A DNA stretch of 60,000 nucleotides from positions 42,501 through 102,500 of the forward strand of contig RPFO01001595.1 in the NCBI GenBank assembly GCA_009746045.1. The letters run 5' to 3'. Positions within the stretch are counted from its first letter, which is position 1. Each line of letters begins with the position of its first letter. Both the position numbers and the translations under genes were made by a program. The stretch is from Mesostigma viride. Lineage: Eukaryota; Streptophyta; Mesostigmatophyceae; Mesostigmatales; Mesostigmataceae. The notes beneath the pieces were generated by a model. It did not search any database, had not been told where the DNA came from, and was given only the letters and a program-made list of their open reading frames with translations. This document shows, in pieces, positions 12,137 to 22,318 of the stretch.

Positions 12137-14130
12137 CGGATTTCTTTGAAAAGAGTTTCTCGAAGTGAGGCGGGGAATAAGGCCGCTCACGGGAGCCGCC
12201 TGGATGGTCGGCTGAACCGGGCGGGTTTGGCAGATGTAACCAGATTTGGCTAATGGCTGGCGACCTGGAATTGTTAGTAGGGGCAGTGGCCCTATTGTGC
12301 TACAATCTCGAAACAATCTTATGCTTAAAGTTTGACAGGGCCGGGTTTGTTGAACCGGTTTGTTGAATGATAATTAGAACCTTTCGGAAAGGGTATTTGA
12401 TTGGTTGTTGTTTTTGTGGTACGGTAGGTGTCGCTACATTCTCAGGTTGGCGTGTTAAGTTAAGCTCGGTTGCTGATGTCAGCCCCGTGCTAGGACAGTT
12501 TGACTACTTTGGCGGCGTAGTGACATTGTTGTGGTCTTTTTTCTTGTAAACGTTGGCTGAGCGCCGACGGCTGAGGCTATGGCGGTACAAGAAGTGCCTC
12601 ACCAGCCTTGCGCTCAGCATGGGTGCGGGGCTAAAATTTGTTAACCAAATTTCCGGCATCCATGATCCCTGGCTGCTTAAGGCGGTTGGGATTCATGGCT
12701 GCCACTGGCCCGGAATTAATGTCCGGGTGATCGGGGTTTAAATGCGAAGCGGGGGCTGATGCATTATTTAATGGCTGGTTTGTTTGAAAGAAACGGCCAG
12801 CTGGCCGGGTTGGGCAAGGGCTAGCTTGCTTGATGGTTCCGTACCTGGGGATGCTTGCGCCTCGGGTTGGGCTGTCGGCAGGCTGGCCTGCCTTTGAGTT
12901 GTCTCGTACCTGGAAATGCTTGCATTCCGGGTTGGGCTTGGCTTGAGGGCCGCCGCGGCTCGGGGGGGTAAAAAATTTAAGTCACCGTTGTGGGACACGG
13001 AGCCTCGGCGCAGGAGGCAAGGGCTGAAAACCAACTTGATTTCGTAATCAGTGGTATTTCCACTTTTTTGTACGGAAGGAGTGTTTATGTGCTCGGCACT
13101 AGGTTGGTTGCTCTTCAAAAAAGTTGTAAACTGGGCGTCGGCTGGAATCAGCGGCGCCAGTCAGCAGCTTTTGCTTTGACTTTGTGTTCCGCGACAGCAC
13201 CCCTTAGCGGACCAGAGAAGAGGTCGGCAACGAGGTCAGCGGGGGCCCCCGAGTGGGGTCAAAAATGCGAGCTGTGTCGATCGACAGTGCATGAATTTTT
13301 GTGCATTCACAGTCGCTGGGAATTAAATCTGTTTTCTGGCAACGGAGAGCGCCCATCGCGACAGGACAGCTTTTGACGGGAAAGGAAATGGTGCTTCTTT
13401 AGCGGACCGGAGGGCCAGGAAGGGGAGGTTGGGTAATCGCGAGCCATGCCTAAGGAGTTCTTAATAGCGGTTCTGTAACCGCTACCTGTCTGTATGCATC
13501 TACTTATTGTTTTAACAAAGATGCTGGTGACTATGGTGAGCAAACGGGTGTATGAATCGGATTTCTTTGAAAAGAGTTTCTCGAAGTGAGGCGGGGAATA
13601 AGGCCGCTCACGGGAGCCGCCTGGATGGTCGGCTGAACCGGGCGGGTTTGGCAGATGTAACCGGATTTGGCTAATGGCTGGCGACCTGGAATTGTTAGTA
13701 GGGGCAGTGGCCCTATTGTGCTACAATCTCGAAACAATCTTATGCTTAAAGTTTGACAGGGCCGGGTTTGTTGAACCGGTTTGTTGAATGATAATTAGAA
13801 CCTTTCGGAAAGGGTATTTGATTGGTTGTTGTTTTTGTGGTACGGTAGGTGTCGCTACATTCTCAGGTTGGCGTGTTAAGTTAAGCTCGGTTGCTGATGT
13901 CAGCCCCGTGCTAGGGCAGTTTGACTACTTTGGCGGCGTAGTGACATTGTTGTGGTCTTTTTTCTTGTCCCACCCACCCACCCTCTTTGGTGGCCTGGTC
14001 TGCGCGGGTAATCGCGAGCCATGCCTAAGGAGTTCTTAATAGCGGTTCTGTAACCGCTACCTGTCTGTATGCATCTACTTATTGTTTTAACAAAGATGCT
14101 GGTGACTATGGTGAGCAAACGGGTGTATGA
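12137..14130 (+). repeat. Large direct duplication inside element E (units 12137-13554 and 13556-14130)
   Basis: The block starting TCGGATTTCTTTGAAAAG at about 12135 recurs near 13556 and is near-identical for about 410 bp. The block starting GTAATCGCGAGCCATGCC at about 13433 recurs at 14008. The first unit has about 880 bp between these blocks (12547-13432). The second unit has only about 40 bp of unrelated CCCACC-rich filler (13969-14007). So one unit lost or gained a segment after duplication. No recognisable coding capacity. Confidence 0.85.
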
Positions 14131-14659
14131 ACAGCTTTACCTTGTCGATGTCCGACGCTGGGATACTAAACTGCGCAGGTCAAAACCGCAAATTATGGGT
14201 CTTGCGGGAGTTAGCACGCCGGAGGCAAGAAGGTGCCTCGCGACTTTCCCGGCCCATGAGCGCTATGTAATGGAATATGCGAGACACAATATATAAAAAC
14301 GATGCGTGGCAAAACATCCCATGATACGACGTCAAACTACAATATCTAGCTCCATCATCACCGCCCAGACAAAAAACGCGCCCTGCCGCGATAAAATCCA
14401 GCCCGAGATCACTGCGCGCATCATTAGATGTTGCGTGACTGCGGCTATAGCATTTTCATCCTACCCTATAAACCGAGCTTCTCAACGGTCATGGTACAAA
14501 ATTCGTTCAACGGTCATGGTACAAAATTCGCCATTCGCACCTACTCAGTTCTCGGAGTTGGGATATGAAAAAGGTATTTTTACGGGATCCAACTCAAGCT
14601 GGGACTAATTGGTCGGGAGCTACTTGACATTATCACGAGGATCGTGGACAGAGATTTAC

Positions 14660-14850
14660 TGAACTCTGCCGCTGGACGGAATTGACGGGATTGACGGGAT
14701 TCAGTGATTGGCGACTGCTAGACGGAATACTGTTGTCGGGATAGACTTGACGGGATTCTACTCCATGGGATTCTTTTTCACGGGATTCTACTAGAAGGGA
14801 TTCTTTTTCACGGGATTCTACTCGACGGGATCCGCATGGGGGGACGGGAA
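14660..14850 (+). repeat. Short tandem repeats with GACGGGATT core
   Basis: Repeated GACGGGATT units (14680-14700) are followed by three copies of a roughly 33-bp unit, CGGGATTCTACT plus GGGATTCTTTTTCA (about 14752-14835). The minus-strand ORF over it (ESREKES-type repeats) follows from the DNA repeat and is not taken as a gene. Confidence 0.7.
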
Positions 14851-15475
14851 AGTTTGTAGAGGGCGACCGGCGACGTTTAGGTTGAGTTGAGTGGAGTTCC
14901 ACGCCCCGGTTATCCGACATGCTATTAATAGTGGATCCAAATAGCGGCGAGGCGGCGACGTGGAAATGCGACCTCTTGATAGCGGAACTTGGAAGTTATC
15001 TATGGCAGATCAAAGGGTCTAGGGTGGGAATGGCCTAGGCCAGTAGGGGTCAAATTTAGATAGGACGTCTTACGGGAAAAAGCGACTTTTTATTAGGGGC
15101 GGAGCCCTACGGGATACACTTGTAACGTATAAATTATGCCTACAAAATTTGGAACGGATCCATGCATCGATGCTCCTATACCAATCAATTTTCTGCACCG
15201 CCATAGCCTCGAATTTACATGCACGTCAATATTTTACATCCATGTTTCCTCCCATTTTACTGGGTACCCCCTGTACTTTTGTACTTCATACCTCCCTGTA
15301 CACTTGTCCAAATATAGTGATGTCCGGTTGCTAGCTGTAGTACACATCTAGATCTAGCAGCAGATCTAATAATATCATGGATACTACTTCTGGCATTCGC
15401 GCCAGCTCGGTTCTAAAACTGGTTACGATTTGTATTTACCAGTAACTAGAAATAGGTACCAGTACCATTTAAGGG

Positions 15476-15513
15476 TTAACCATTGGGTCGTTGGTTCAAT
15501 TCCAACCTGGGGA
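15476..15513 (+). tRNA. tRNA-Asn(GTT) 3' half
   Basis: It begins with the right-hand TTAA duplicate, followed by anticodon stem CCATT, variable loop, T arm GTTGG-TTCAATT-CCAAC (box B GGTTCAATTCC) and 3' acceptor CTGGGGA. It pairs with the 5' half at 5580-5616; the acceptor has one mismatch and two G-U pairs. It is separated from that half by about 9.86 kb of nested transposons. Confidence 0.88.
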
Positions 15514-15660
15514 GATTTATTTATTAACGTATGTCCCCTTATCTAAGGTTTACCCACACCCAGATAAGGAACTGCAAACCAGAGTGTCAGGTAGGAGCAC
15601 CTGCCTCCAAGCGAAACCCCGAGGGGTACTTTAGTGTGTTTGGAAAGATTTGAGCACTAT

Positions 15661-15750
15661 TTAGCCACCGGTAACCAGCCAGTGGAGTCATCCAAGATTC
15701 ATACGTGTATGAATCTTGGATGATTCCACCGGCTGGTTACCGGTGGCTAA
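15661..15750. repeat. 90-bp near-perfect palindrome (44-bp arms, 2-nt loop)
   Basis: The arm starting TTAGCCACCGGTAACCAGCC is mirrored by an arm ending GGCTGGTTACCGGTGGCTAA. Only two positions differ, both C/T changes between the arms. It could be a fold-back mini-transposon or a small-RNA hairpin precursor. It lies about 150 bp downstream of the tRNA-Asn 3' half. Confidence 0.9.
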
Positions 15751-15858
15751 TTACTGGGTTGGACCTTTATCGCCGGGCATCAAGGACACGACATTATTTA
15801 CTATTATAGCTCCCCCCTGATACACCGGTGTGTACGCCTGTGTAGCTTGCTACTAGAG

Positions 15859-16830
15859 CCAATTTTACCCCGACTCGGTTGTCCCCAGTTTACAAATTAA
15901 CAAAATTAACAAATTAACGCCGGCGGACTACCTGCGGACTGCTCGACGCGGAGTCGCCGGGCTAGAAGTTCCGTACTTTGCCAAACTCAGCCTTAGAGGC
16001 CGCCGCACCAATTTTTACTTCTTTCCGTCACATGGCTTGCGTTGGGTTCATCGACGAGCATCGACGCTCATCGACGGTGCAATCTGACGGCGGAGAATAA
16101 GTTCGCCACAGCATAGCGCGACGCAAGGGCTAAGATCCGACAACGTGACATGCAAAGCTTTATACCGCATCGCTAACCGGAAATTCCGTCCAACACCGTC
16201 GTACAGTACTGCCAGTCGACCGCACCTCTGCCTCTTAACCATCGAATGCGCAATCGATCTAGAAAGTAGAAACGTCCCCGCGACACTTCCGCGATTTCAG
16301 TACTTTCCGTCACCCTTGACAGTTTTCGTACAATACTACAAATTTACGCCAATAGAAACTCGCCTCCAAACATATATCTCGATAGAGGCGTGCGTCTTAT
16401 TTAATTTCAAGGTAACTTACCTCTTAATTAATCTCGTCCCCCCGTTGTAACACCGTCCCCCCCCCCATAAATGCGTCCCCCCCCCCGTTGTAACACCGTC
16501 CCCCCCCACGTACAGTACTTTCAACCGCAGCTCTGCCTTTTTCCAGGTAAATAGGTGTACGTTTATTCCAAATATAGCCAGTAGGTAATCCCTGCTAAGC
16601 CTAGGGTATCAAGATGCAGCTCTGCCTTTTAACCGTCGAATGCGCAATCGATCTAGAAAGTATCCGCGATTTCAGTACATGCCGTCACCCTTGACAGTTG
16701 TCGTACAATAGTACAAATTAACGCCAATAGAAACTCGCCTCCAAACATATATCTCGATAGAGGTATGCGTCTTATTTAATTTCAAGGTACCTCTTAATTA
16801 ATCTCGGCCCCCGCCTTCCGCTAATTTGCT
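15859..16830 (+). repeat. Repeat F copies (same as the LINE-2 5' region at 50.9 kb)
   Basis: From CCAATTTTACCCCGACT at 15859 to about 16420 the sequence matches 50872-51361 and then 58701-58795. A second partial copy lies at about 16615-16815, and the start motif CCAATTTTACCCCGACTA returns at 16857. C-rich spacers with CGTTGTAACACCGTCCCCCC repeats (16435-16510) separate the copies. A minus-strand ORF (16048-16242) is conserved between copies but has no recognisable domain. Confidence 0.75.
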
Positions 16831-17494
16831 AATTTGCTAAATTTGCTAAAAAAGAGCCAATTTTACCCCGACTAGGTGTGGAGCTTGTGCTCAGGCATTT
16901 TAATACGATATTCAAAGAATTTAATGAAATTATAACACTACTACGTTGGGAGACCATGTAGCATGTATTCCCTTGCTGGATGGATGGAGGTGGGCGAAGC
17001 CGCGAAAACCGAACTAAGCTAACTCTTAAGCTAATCTAATCTAGAAAACCCTAACTACGCTACTCAGCAAAGCGTCCCTTCCTCTTGGGGGGAGGGGGCT
17101 TGCCCACAAGGGCTGGCGTGTGAGCCTGGACAATCGTCTTCCACCTCTTCTTGTATGCATCTAGTATGTAATACTACGTACTAGATGTATGTTTGCCTGT
17201 GAGTGAGATTAAAAAAGCACTAGGCTTCACTGTCGGTTGTCCGCTGCACGCTGAAGTATCATGCAATGACCCATTCGACGACCCTTTTTTGCATGGTCTT
17301 TCTGAGTGACCATGGTGCCTTCACTTTGTAGAGTCAAGACGTGGGGTGGTGGAGACCACTACATGTATGTGACATCGTGATGCAGGCTTCAGGCAATGAT
17401 CCTCGCAGCAGCTTATGCCAACATGCATGGCGCGGTTATGCGGTTGTGAGGTCTGCGTCTAACTGCTATTCTACGTGTGCGCGTGTTTGTGCAG

Positions 17495-17554
17495 GTTCGG
17501 AATGATGGGAACCATCTCGCCAGAGATAGGCTCCTTAACTGCCTTGAAGATTCT
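17495..17554 (+). CDS. LRR gene, exon 2: first LRR (GTISPEIGSLTAL)
   Basis: This 60-bp exon sits between acceptor TTTGTGCAG (ending 17494) and donor GTAAGT (17555). It enters and leaves in phase 2 and encodes FGMMGTISPEIGSLTALKIL after completing the preceding Val codon. GTISPEIGxL is the usual first LRR after a plant LRRNT cap. Being 12 bp shorter than the later exons is expected, because the beta-strand residues come from the previous exon. The intron before it is about 14.8 kb and holds the A, B, D and E elements and the split tRNA. Confidence 0.85.
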
Positions 17555-18769
17555 GTAAGTTCAACATGTGGGTTACAATTTGACAGCCCTTGCCATGTCA
17601 ATGCATGTACGTCACAGTTCCGAGTTTGGCAGGCACGCTCCACCGCGAGGAATGAGTGGTAGGATTACCCAGGGCAAGTTGCTGCTGCAAGCCAAGGTTG
17701 AATGCCAGTCTCAACTCTCAAGCCAGCTACTATGTACTCCTGGTGCTATGTACGCAACTGGCGTAAATAATCCAGCACCACGCCTTGGTACATACAATAT
17801 CAGGAATCAGGGGGCCCCGATCACAAAAATCATATATCCGACGTATAACAGGGTGTTTATGGAAATTGCCGAGTAGTAGGAAAAAGAACATATACGTGGG
17901 ATTTCTGTTTACTGTTGTTATGAGTGTTTTGCCGCAAGGGGAAAGTCTCACGCAACCACGTTAGCTTGTGCAAACGTGCGCGCCCAAAGGGGAACTGGCT
18001 ATACAAGCATCTGGGGTACATACCCACTTCCAACTGAAGTGGGCGAATATACTTGACAGAGGTGGCACTGAGGTGACCAGTGGCCTAGCCACTCCCCTCT
18101 TACAGCCAGCCACGCAGGTCCCGGGTTTCTAACGCTAGGTACCTGCCCTAGGTCCTCCTCTAGTATGGTAGGCCAGGTTCTAGTCCACGGGCAGCCACCA
18201 CATTCTCATCTCTCAACTGATGGACTACAGCATGCAGAGTACACCCGCTGACTCTTGTTGGACCTAGACCCCTCAATCCCCACAGCTAGTAGCACTTGAT
18301 GCGGACCTTACACCTCAGATGCACCAAGGCGGCTGCACTAATGTAGCTTGTCGCGTCACAATTAACTACTGCTCTGCACATAAGTATGTACCATACATCC
18401 CAAAAATCCACTAATTGAGATAATAATGACCCATTCTAACTCTCATAGTGACCAAATGACTTTGGCCATGGCACTGAATTGCTAGCAAGCAGTGTGCACA
18501 CCAATGTGCAGCACGTATGCGTAACGTGCATTGTTGAATGACTTTGCAGAAATCTTGGCTGGATTATTAAATTGCTTTTTTGAAATATAGAAGCAAATGC
18601 GTTCACGAGGCATTGAGGCCAGATGGTGGCATGCCTGTTTTGTAACTGCGCTCTACGGAGGTATCTTTTCGAAGCCTTGCGGTCTTCTGCGATTGCTTTG
18701 CAAGGCTTTGTTGATGCAAAGTTGCCTCGGGTGGGCATTTATCAAGGAGACAACCAGCATTTATCCTCG
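17555..18769. other. LRR intron, nothing recognised
   Basis: Only short ORFs are present, without domains. No LRR-like block flanked by AG and GT was found on the plus strand. Confidence 0.45.
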
Positions 18770-19024
18770 CATGATTCAGGCATGATAAGGTAGGGAACTC
18801 GCATGATTCAGGCATGATAAGGTAGGGAACTCGCATGATTCAGGCATGATAAGGTAGGGAACTCGCATGATTCAGGCATGATAAGGTAGGGAACTCGCAT
18901 GATTCAGGCATGATAAGGTAGGGAACTCGCATGATTCAGGCATGATAAGGTAGGGAACTCGCATGATTCAGGCATGATAAGGTAGGGAACTCGCATGATT
19001 CAGGCATGATAAGGTAGGGAACTC
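18770..19024. repeat. 32-bp minisatellite, about 8 copies
   Basis: The unit is CATGATTCAGGCATGATAAG plus GTAGGGAACTCG (32 bp). It is repeated eight times with essentially no differences, inside the intron before the LRR exon at 19189. The near-perfect identity suggests recent expansion, or an assembly-sensitive locus. Confidence 0.95.
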
Positions 19025-19188
19025 AACATGTTGGCATAAATTGCTATTGCAGTTCAAACGGTTTCATGTGGCTCATTGCCCATCCATGTCTCGGCTGTGC
19101 TTTGGTGTTCTGCGTCCTGGACACTGCACACTGACTCGCCCATCGGTGCATGTGCATTTGCCATCATGGCCCCGCTGTCTGCTGGCAG

Positions 19189-19260
19189 GTGGATGACGGA
19201 CAACACTCTGAGCGGCACCATCCCACCTCAGCTGAAGTCTTTGACGTCCCTGGATTCTCT
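19189..19260 (+). CDS. LRR gene, 72-bp LRR exon
   Basis: One 24-residue LRR, completed by an L codon split across the intron: WMTDNTLSGTIPPQLKSL then TSLDSL. The acceptor is GCTGGCAG (ending 19188) and the donor is GTGAGT (19261). Phase 2 at both ends makes the exon symmetric, so it can be duplicated or skipped without a frameshift. Confidence 0.9.
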
Positions 19261-19410
19261 GTGAGTAATGGGTCGTCAGTTCACCTTCGTTTCACAGCGG
19301 TTAATTATGTATCGATGTATGTCCAGCAGCCCTGCAGCAATAGGCTACAGCCTGTAACTAACTGACGAGTACTCACTAGTACATTCAGTCGCGCATTTGG
19401 GTTTCCTTAA

Positions 19411-19717
19411 GCTCCCGCCTTAAGTTGGGTCGTGGTTGGCTGCATGCTAGCCTAACTTTGGGCACCCCACTTGGCAGGTTTAGCTTTGTGGTGCTTCACC
19501 TGCTGGGGGTTACAGTTACATGACTTACATCCTAGGTACAATGCGAAATACAACATCGGGGTTGTAATCTTTAGTGCAGTTGGATCGGCCGCGACGGCAG
19601 CTATCAATACGCACCCTGAAGTTTATCAGCAGGGCTGGGGGTCGCAACTTATGGTAAACTTAGGCCTTAAGTTGGTTTACCCGAACAAACCAGCGCGCCC
19701 AACCTTAAGGCGGGACT
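19411..19717. mobile_element. Small inverted-repeat element (MITE-like)
   Basis: TCCCGCCTTAAGTTGGG at 19411 is mirrored by CCCAACCTTAAGGCGGGA ending at 19717; the arms differ by one inserted base. It encloses about 270 bp without coding capacity. I could not define a convincing target duplication, so the class is open. Confidence 0.5.
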
Positions 19718-20155
19718 GATTCTGCTGACTAGCACTTACTAGTGCACATGTGGCGCTAGTCACCGCATAGACGTGCTTCTTGTTCCATGTCCTTTTCCCT
19801 GAACAGTTGCGAGCTGGGATTGGCTTCCATGCTGTGCGCGCTAATTGGGTACTACAAGTCTGGCATCATCGCACACGAACCGTGTGGATGTGGATGTGTG
19901 CACGGCATTGTGTAGCGGTAGAGGGCGATAGTGCCTTGCCTCTTGTGCCTCGTTGTGATGTATTTTGGGGGGTTCCAGGTTGATGGCGTGAGCGCACAAC
20001 AATCGCAGTGCAAGAGGTTTGCGGCTCACTGCTCGTCATCTGTCGGCTGTGCATTGATATGCTGCGACCTGGACACTGCACACAGTCTGACTTTCCCTGT
20101 CCGTGCATGTGCATTTGCCGTCATGGCCCCGCTGGTGCATGGTGTCTGCCGGCAG

Positions 20156-20227
20156 GAACTTAGATGTAAACAGTCTGACCGGCACCATCCCGCCTGAGCT
20201 GGGGTCTTTGACGTCCCTGAGATATCT
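20156..20227 (+). CDS. LRR gene, 72-bp LRR exon (array unit 1)
   Basis: It encodes NLDVNSLTGTIPPELGSL followed by TSLRYL. The acceptor is GCCGGCAG and the donor GTGAGC. It is phase 2 on both sides, so it reads in frame with the exons at 19189 and 21202. Confidence 0.92.
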
Positions 20228-20321
20228 GTGAGCAATGCGTCGTCAGTTAACCTTCTTGTCACAGGTCGGTTAATCACTGATGTATGTCCAGCAGCCCTGC
20301 AGTGATAGGCTAACTAACTTA

Positions 20322-20771
20322 CACCCTCCGCATTGTTAATTTTAATTCGGTGCAGCTGAAAGGCCCTTCGGAATTAGAGAATATGTTTTATTGGTTGGAA
20401 GCAGAAGTCGGTCCGTCCAATTAGTTAATTATTAGTGTGTGTTTGGTTACACCCGTTGAACTGGCTGCGCAATGTAATAATTCTTTGTTTATTTGGTATA
20501 ACCCTGGCAGCCGGCAGCACTGCTGTTACTGCCAGTAAGAGCACATTTGTCAGCCAAAGATTTAATCATTCTTTGTTTTTCACCGCGAAAGAAGCGCTTT
20601 TGGCAGTCAAAGAATATTTATTTACACTTTCTTTGTTTGTTTGGTAGCTGGAAGAACGAAAGGGAAGTACACAGGGGAATTAATTATTTACATATTTCTT
20701 GTTTTATTTAGCACTTTCAGGTGGCGAACTAAAATTAACAATTATAATTCAAATTAACTATGCGGAGGGTG
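20322..20771. mobile_element. TA-flanked 450-bp inverted-repeat element, copy 1
   Basis: The termini are CACCCTCCGCATTGTTAATTT and an inverse ending ATGCGGAGGGTG, with TA on both sides (20320-20321 and 20772-20773). The AT-rich interior has further fold-back stretches around CTTTGTTT/AAAGAA motifs. No ORF of note. The terminus is related to that of the 774-bp element at 23427 (CACCGTCCGCAT). A TA duplication would fit a Tc1/mariner-like or other TA-targeting family, but the CACC start is not typical of mariners. Confidence 0.85.
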
Positions 20772-21201
20772 TACACACACTTACTAGTCTACGTGCGGTG
20801 CTATGTAGTCACTGCATTGAAGTGCTTCTTGTTCCATGTCCTTTTGCCTGAACAGTTGCGAGCTGGGATTGGCTTCCATGCTGTGCGCACTAATTGGGTA
20901 CTGCAAGTCTGGCATCATCGCACACGAACCGTGTGGATGTGGATGTGTGCACGGCATTGTGTAGCGGTAGAGGGCGATAGTGCCTTGCCTCTTGTGCCTC
21001 GTGATGTATTTTGGGGGGTTCCAGGTTGATGGCGTGAGCGCACAACAATCGCAGTGCAAGAGGTTTGCGGCTCACTGCTCGTCATCTGTCGGCTGTGCAT
21101 TGATATGCTGCGACCTGGACACTGCACACAGTCTGACTTTCCCTGTCCATGCATGTGCATTTGCCGTCATGGCCCCGCTGGTGCATGGTGTCTGCCGGCA
21201 G

Positions 21202-21273
21202 GAGAATCTTTGATAACAGTCTGACCGGCACCATCCCGCCTGAGCTGGGGTCTTTGACATCCCTGTTATATCT
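21202..21273 (+). CDS. LRR gene, 72-bp LRR exon (array unit 2)
   Basis: It encodes RIFDNSLTGTIPPELGSL followed by TSLLYL, with acceptor GCCGGCAG and donor GTGAGC, phase 2 on both sides. The first residues, on the solvent-exposed beta strand, differ from unit 1 (RIFD versus NLDV), while the GTIPPELGSL core is unchanged. Confidence 0.92.
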
Positions 21274-21367
21274 GTGAGCAATGCGTCGTCAGTTAACCTT
21301 CTTGTCACAGGTCCGTTAATCATTGATGTATGTCCAGCAGCCCTGCAGTGATAGGCTAACTAACTTA

Positions 21368-21817
21368 CACCCTCCGCATTGTTAATTTTAATTCGGTGCA
21401 GCTGAAAGGCCCTTCGGAATTAGAGAATATGTTTTATTGGTTGGAAGTAGAAGTCGGTCCGTCCAATTAGTTAATTATTAGTGTGTGTTTGGTTACACCC
21501 GTTGAACTGGCTGCGCAATGTAATAATTCTTTGTTTATTTGGTATAACCCTGGCAGCCGGCAGCACTGCTGTTACTGCCAGTAAGAGCACATTTGTCAGC
21601 CAAAGATTTAATCATTCTTTGTTTTTCACCGCGAAAGAAGCGCTTTTGGCAGTCAAAGAATATTTATTTACACTTTCTTTGTTTGTTTGGTAGCTGGAAG
21701 AACGAAAGGGAAGTACACAGGGGAATTAATTATTTACATATTTCTTGTTTTATTTAGCACTTTCAGGTGGCGAACTAAAATTAACAATTATAATTCAAAT
21801 TAACTATGCGGAGGGTG
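21368..21817. mobile_element. TA-flanked 450-bp inverted-repeat element, copy 2
   Basis: It has the same length, termini and TA flanks as the copy at 20322-20771, with almost no differences. It was copied along with the array unit rather than independently inserted, because the surrounding unit is duplicated too. Confidence 0.88.
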
Positions 21818-22246
21818 TACACACACTTACTAGTCTACGTGCGGTGCTATGTAGTCACTGCATTGAAGTGCTTCTTGTTCCATGTCCTTTTGCCTGAACA
21901 GTTGCGAGCTGGGATTGGCTTCCATGCTGTGCGCACTAATTGGGTACTGCAAGTCTAGCATCATCGCACACGAACCGTGTGGATGTGGATGTGTGCACGG
22001 CATTGTGTAGCGGTAGAGGGCGATAGTGCCTTGCCTCTTGTGCCTCGTTGTGATGTATTTGGGGGGGTTCCAGGTTGATGGCATGAGCGCACAACAATCG
22101 CAGTGCAAGAGGTTTGCGGCTCACTGCCCGTCATCTCTCGGCTGTGCATTGATATGCTGTGACCTGGACACTGCACACTGACTTTCCCTGTCCGTGCATG
22201 TGCATTTGCCGTCATGGCCCCGCTGGTGCATGGTGTCTGCCGGCAG

Positions 22247-22318
22247 TCGGTTAGCCGAAAACAAGCTGAGCGGCACCATCCCGCCTCAGCTGGGGTCTTT
22301 GCGGTCCCTGGTATCTCT
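22247..22318 (+). CDS. LRR gene, 72-bp LRR exon (array unit 3)
   Basis: It encodes RLAENKLSGTIPPQLGSL followed by RSLVSL. The acceptor is GCCGGCAG and the donor GTGAGC, phase 2 on both sides. The intron after it is about 11.2 kb and contains family A, the TA element and the LTR element. Confidence 0.92.

Larger units (their letters stand above)
5617..15475 (+). mobile_element. TTAA element family E inserted in tRNA-Asn, with nested elements
   Basis: The borders are TTAA at 5613-5616 and 15476-15479, which are the two copies of the TTAA in the tRNA anticodon loop. The termini are CCCTTGGACGG (left) and ACCATTTAAGGG (right), imperfect inverted repeats. Further in, both sides carry ACTGGT/ACCAGT motifs (AGTTACCAGT on the left; TTACCAGTAACT on the right). 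Removing nested D1, A3 and D2 with their TTAA copies leaves about 4.8 kb. The interior resembles element B in places (e.g. 14150-14400 versus 1440-1200 and 9370-9520 versus 740-850), so E is a relative of B. A 1.4-kb internal tandem duplication is present. No transposase is recognised. Confidence 0.75.

Noticed and set aside
16048-16242. Minus-strand ORF in repeat F, similar to 50995-51252
   Set aside because: The similarity is explained by the duplicated DNA. The ends differ and no domain is recognisable.
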